Below, piece by piece: positions 45,901-47,120 of a stretch of 47,120 nucleotides of DNA. The stretch covers positions 1,745 through 48,864 of the forward strand of contig JAHLWZ010000612.1 in NCBI GenBank assembly GCA_020536535.1, read 5' to 3'. The notes under the pieces are model-generated. The model made no database searches. It saw nothing but the letters and a program-made list of their open reading frames with translations, and was not told the origin of the DNA. Each line of letters begins with the position of its first letter. Position 1 is the first letter of the stretch. The translations under genes were made by a program, and so were the position numbers. The DNA comes from Pelomyxa schiedti (lineage: Eukaryota > Evosea > Pelobiontida > Pelomyxidae).

Positions 45901-47120
45901 TAGAGAGGTTCCGCGTGAATCGAGATGTCTTCACCAGTTGGTTAGGGGGGATCTCCCAAGGGCAAGTTCTTTCCTCTATGCTCCAAAAGTAACTGAAATG
46001 TAGATACCTTAACAACACATATCACAGTGTGGTTCATGCTGCAGATGTTGTTCAGGCAGTCCACGTTCTCATGTTGAACTTTTCACCTGTTGTTTACGAC
46101 AAGATTCCGGCACTCTCTTTGTTGGCACTGTTCTTTGCAGTTTGTTATTTATTCTACATGTACCTTTTCATCATCCCCGTTTTCCATAGGCCATCATACA
46201 TGACTTTGGCCACCCGGGTGTCACGTAATCCATGCTTCAACTTGGAGAATTTTAACAAAAAACAGAAACAACTTTCTGTACCGGATACTTGATCCTCTTG
46301 CCCTTAATTACAATGGAATATCAGTGTGCTATTTCTTTTTCTCCTCTACCTATTAATTAACGCAAAGAATTCTGTTGTAAAACTAGATTCTAGAAAACAT
46401 GCACCTGAAGGAAGCCTTCGAATTCACACTTCACAATTGCAATTGGTTGTCATTCATGACTCAGGTTTCCTTTTGATGTCATTTCAGTCTGACCATTTAC
46501 ACACAGCAAGAATTTTTGGATTTCCACAAAATGGTTACAAATATAGTGCTGTCGACAGAGTAATACTATCGCTTACACATTTGCACCTAAATAATAATCA
46601 CAGCATGGCTAAACACATTGAAATACTGAGCCAATTCAAGGCCAAGCTATCTGTGGATGGGTTTGATGTCACAAAACCAGTTTGTTGGGAATTCTTTTTG
46701 CGTGCAATTAACACCCTCATTCATTAGGCTGACCTCACGTTGATATTTCAAATGATACTGAAGATGTCAGACATCAACAACCAGACGCGGCCATGGGAAA
46801 CAGCAAGAACCTGGACCGATCTCATCATGGAGGTGTGTCCATTTATATGTAACAACATAAACAAACACGCAGCAACGCCAAACACCCCCGGCAACATTCT
46901 CGCACTTCAACCATGTCCATGAAATATACTTCCCAAGCACATCCACTCAACCACCCACTTCATTGAACCAAACAATAGCAATCAACCAGTTGCAATCGCT
47001 CGCATACATACATATTATTATTTACACAAACATGCAGGAATTCTACCGGCAAGGAGACCAAGAGGCAGAGAAGTCACTTCCCAAGTCACCGTTCATGGAT
47101 CGTGGCTCGACCAGGGTCCC
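42973..47120 (+). CDS. Receptor-type cyclic nucleotide phosphodiesterase 2, tandem copy, cut by window end
   Basis: Same exon order as copy 1. Start at 42973 (MKWGVTVWVIMGVVIAPA, a signal peptide unlike that of copy 1). The ectodomain is clearly diverged (DPPYRHLVDPQ, EPYWPLYG, PLYLSDGDYMGAVMSTISMA, SRYPLDMLPWTVVIAVP), the TM (GFTLIVAIVVLLAVI) and RHFKRK are kept, and the catalytic motifs TYHSVVHAADV, IHDFGHPGVT, STDMAKH and KMSDINNQ are intact. The last visible exon matches copy 1 base for base up to the window edge, so the missing end should resemble 42230-42647. Different ectodomains on nearly the same enzyme suggest different ligands. Confidence 0.92.

Overview
The window is nuclear DNA from a unicellular eukaryote. 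Genes are split by many short introns, mostly 35-70 bases, with GT-AG ends and a few GC-AG ends. Intergenic gaps are small, down to about 50 bp, and both strands are used. The content (polyubiquitin, histones, VPS41, neddylation E1, RasGEF, RGS/LIM and receptor-type phosphodiesterase genes) points to a free-living protist. The expanded paralogue families and signalling genes look amoebozoan to me, possibly Archamoebae such as Pelomyxa, but that is a low-confidence guess. The sequence comes from an assembly: there is a 100-N gap at 24160-24259, entered through a poly-G run.

Layout. 1-9425 is an accessory, repeat-rich zone. It holds a gene tail on the + strand, three paralogous three-exon SPRY-like genes on the - strand (226-1240, 1736-2849, 7134-8170), small decayed pieces of the same family, two long near-perfect hairpins (5763-5921 and 6541-6809), and a single-exon beta-propeller-like gene (8205-9425) head-to-head with the third SPRY-like gene. 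9723-21439 is a compact housekeeping block: an SH3-RasGEF gene (+), then on the - strand NAE1 (neddylation E1 subunit), triosephosphate isomerase, a plant-type 3-ketoacyl-CoA synthase, a divergent histone H2A and H2B pair, and a polyubiquitin gene ending in an unusual ubiquitin-like cap.

21.6-29.4 kb carries VPS41 (HOPS complex) twice: an intact gene at 24784-29442 (-) and, in tandem, a diverged copy of its 3' half that runs into the gap. Pieces of the beta-propeller family lie beside both copies, and a full family member lies at 29733-30935. Next come a DHHC palmitoyltransferase (31921-33280, +) and, converging on it with 48 bp between stop codons, a long gene joining an RGS domain to four LIM domains (33329-37503, -).

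The last 9 kb holds two tandem genes for receptor-like cyclic nucleotide phosphodiesterases: signal peptide, extracellular Cache-like region, one membrane span, cytosolic PDEase_I domain. The second is cut by the window end. With the RasGEF and RGS-LIM genes they give the region a signalling flavour, but nothing shows that these genes act together. The observations I rate highest are the Cache-PDE pair, the RGS-4xLIM architecture, the polyubiquitin cap, the H2A with a damaged acidic patch, and an intron that became coding sequence in the VPS41 copy. Exon boundaries were set by eye from splice signals, reading frame and family or paralogue alignment.
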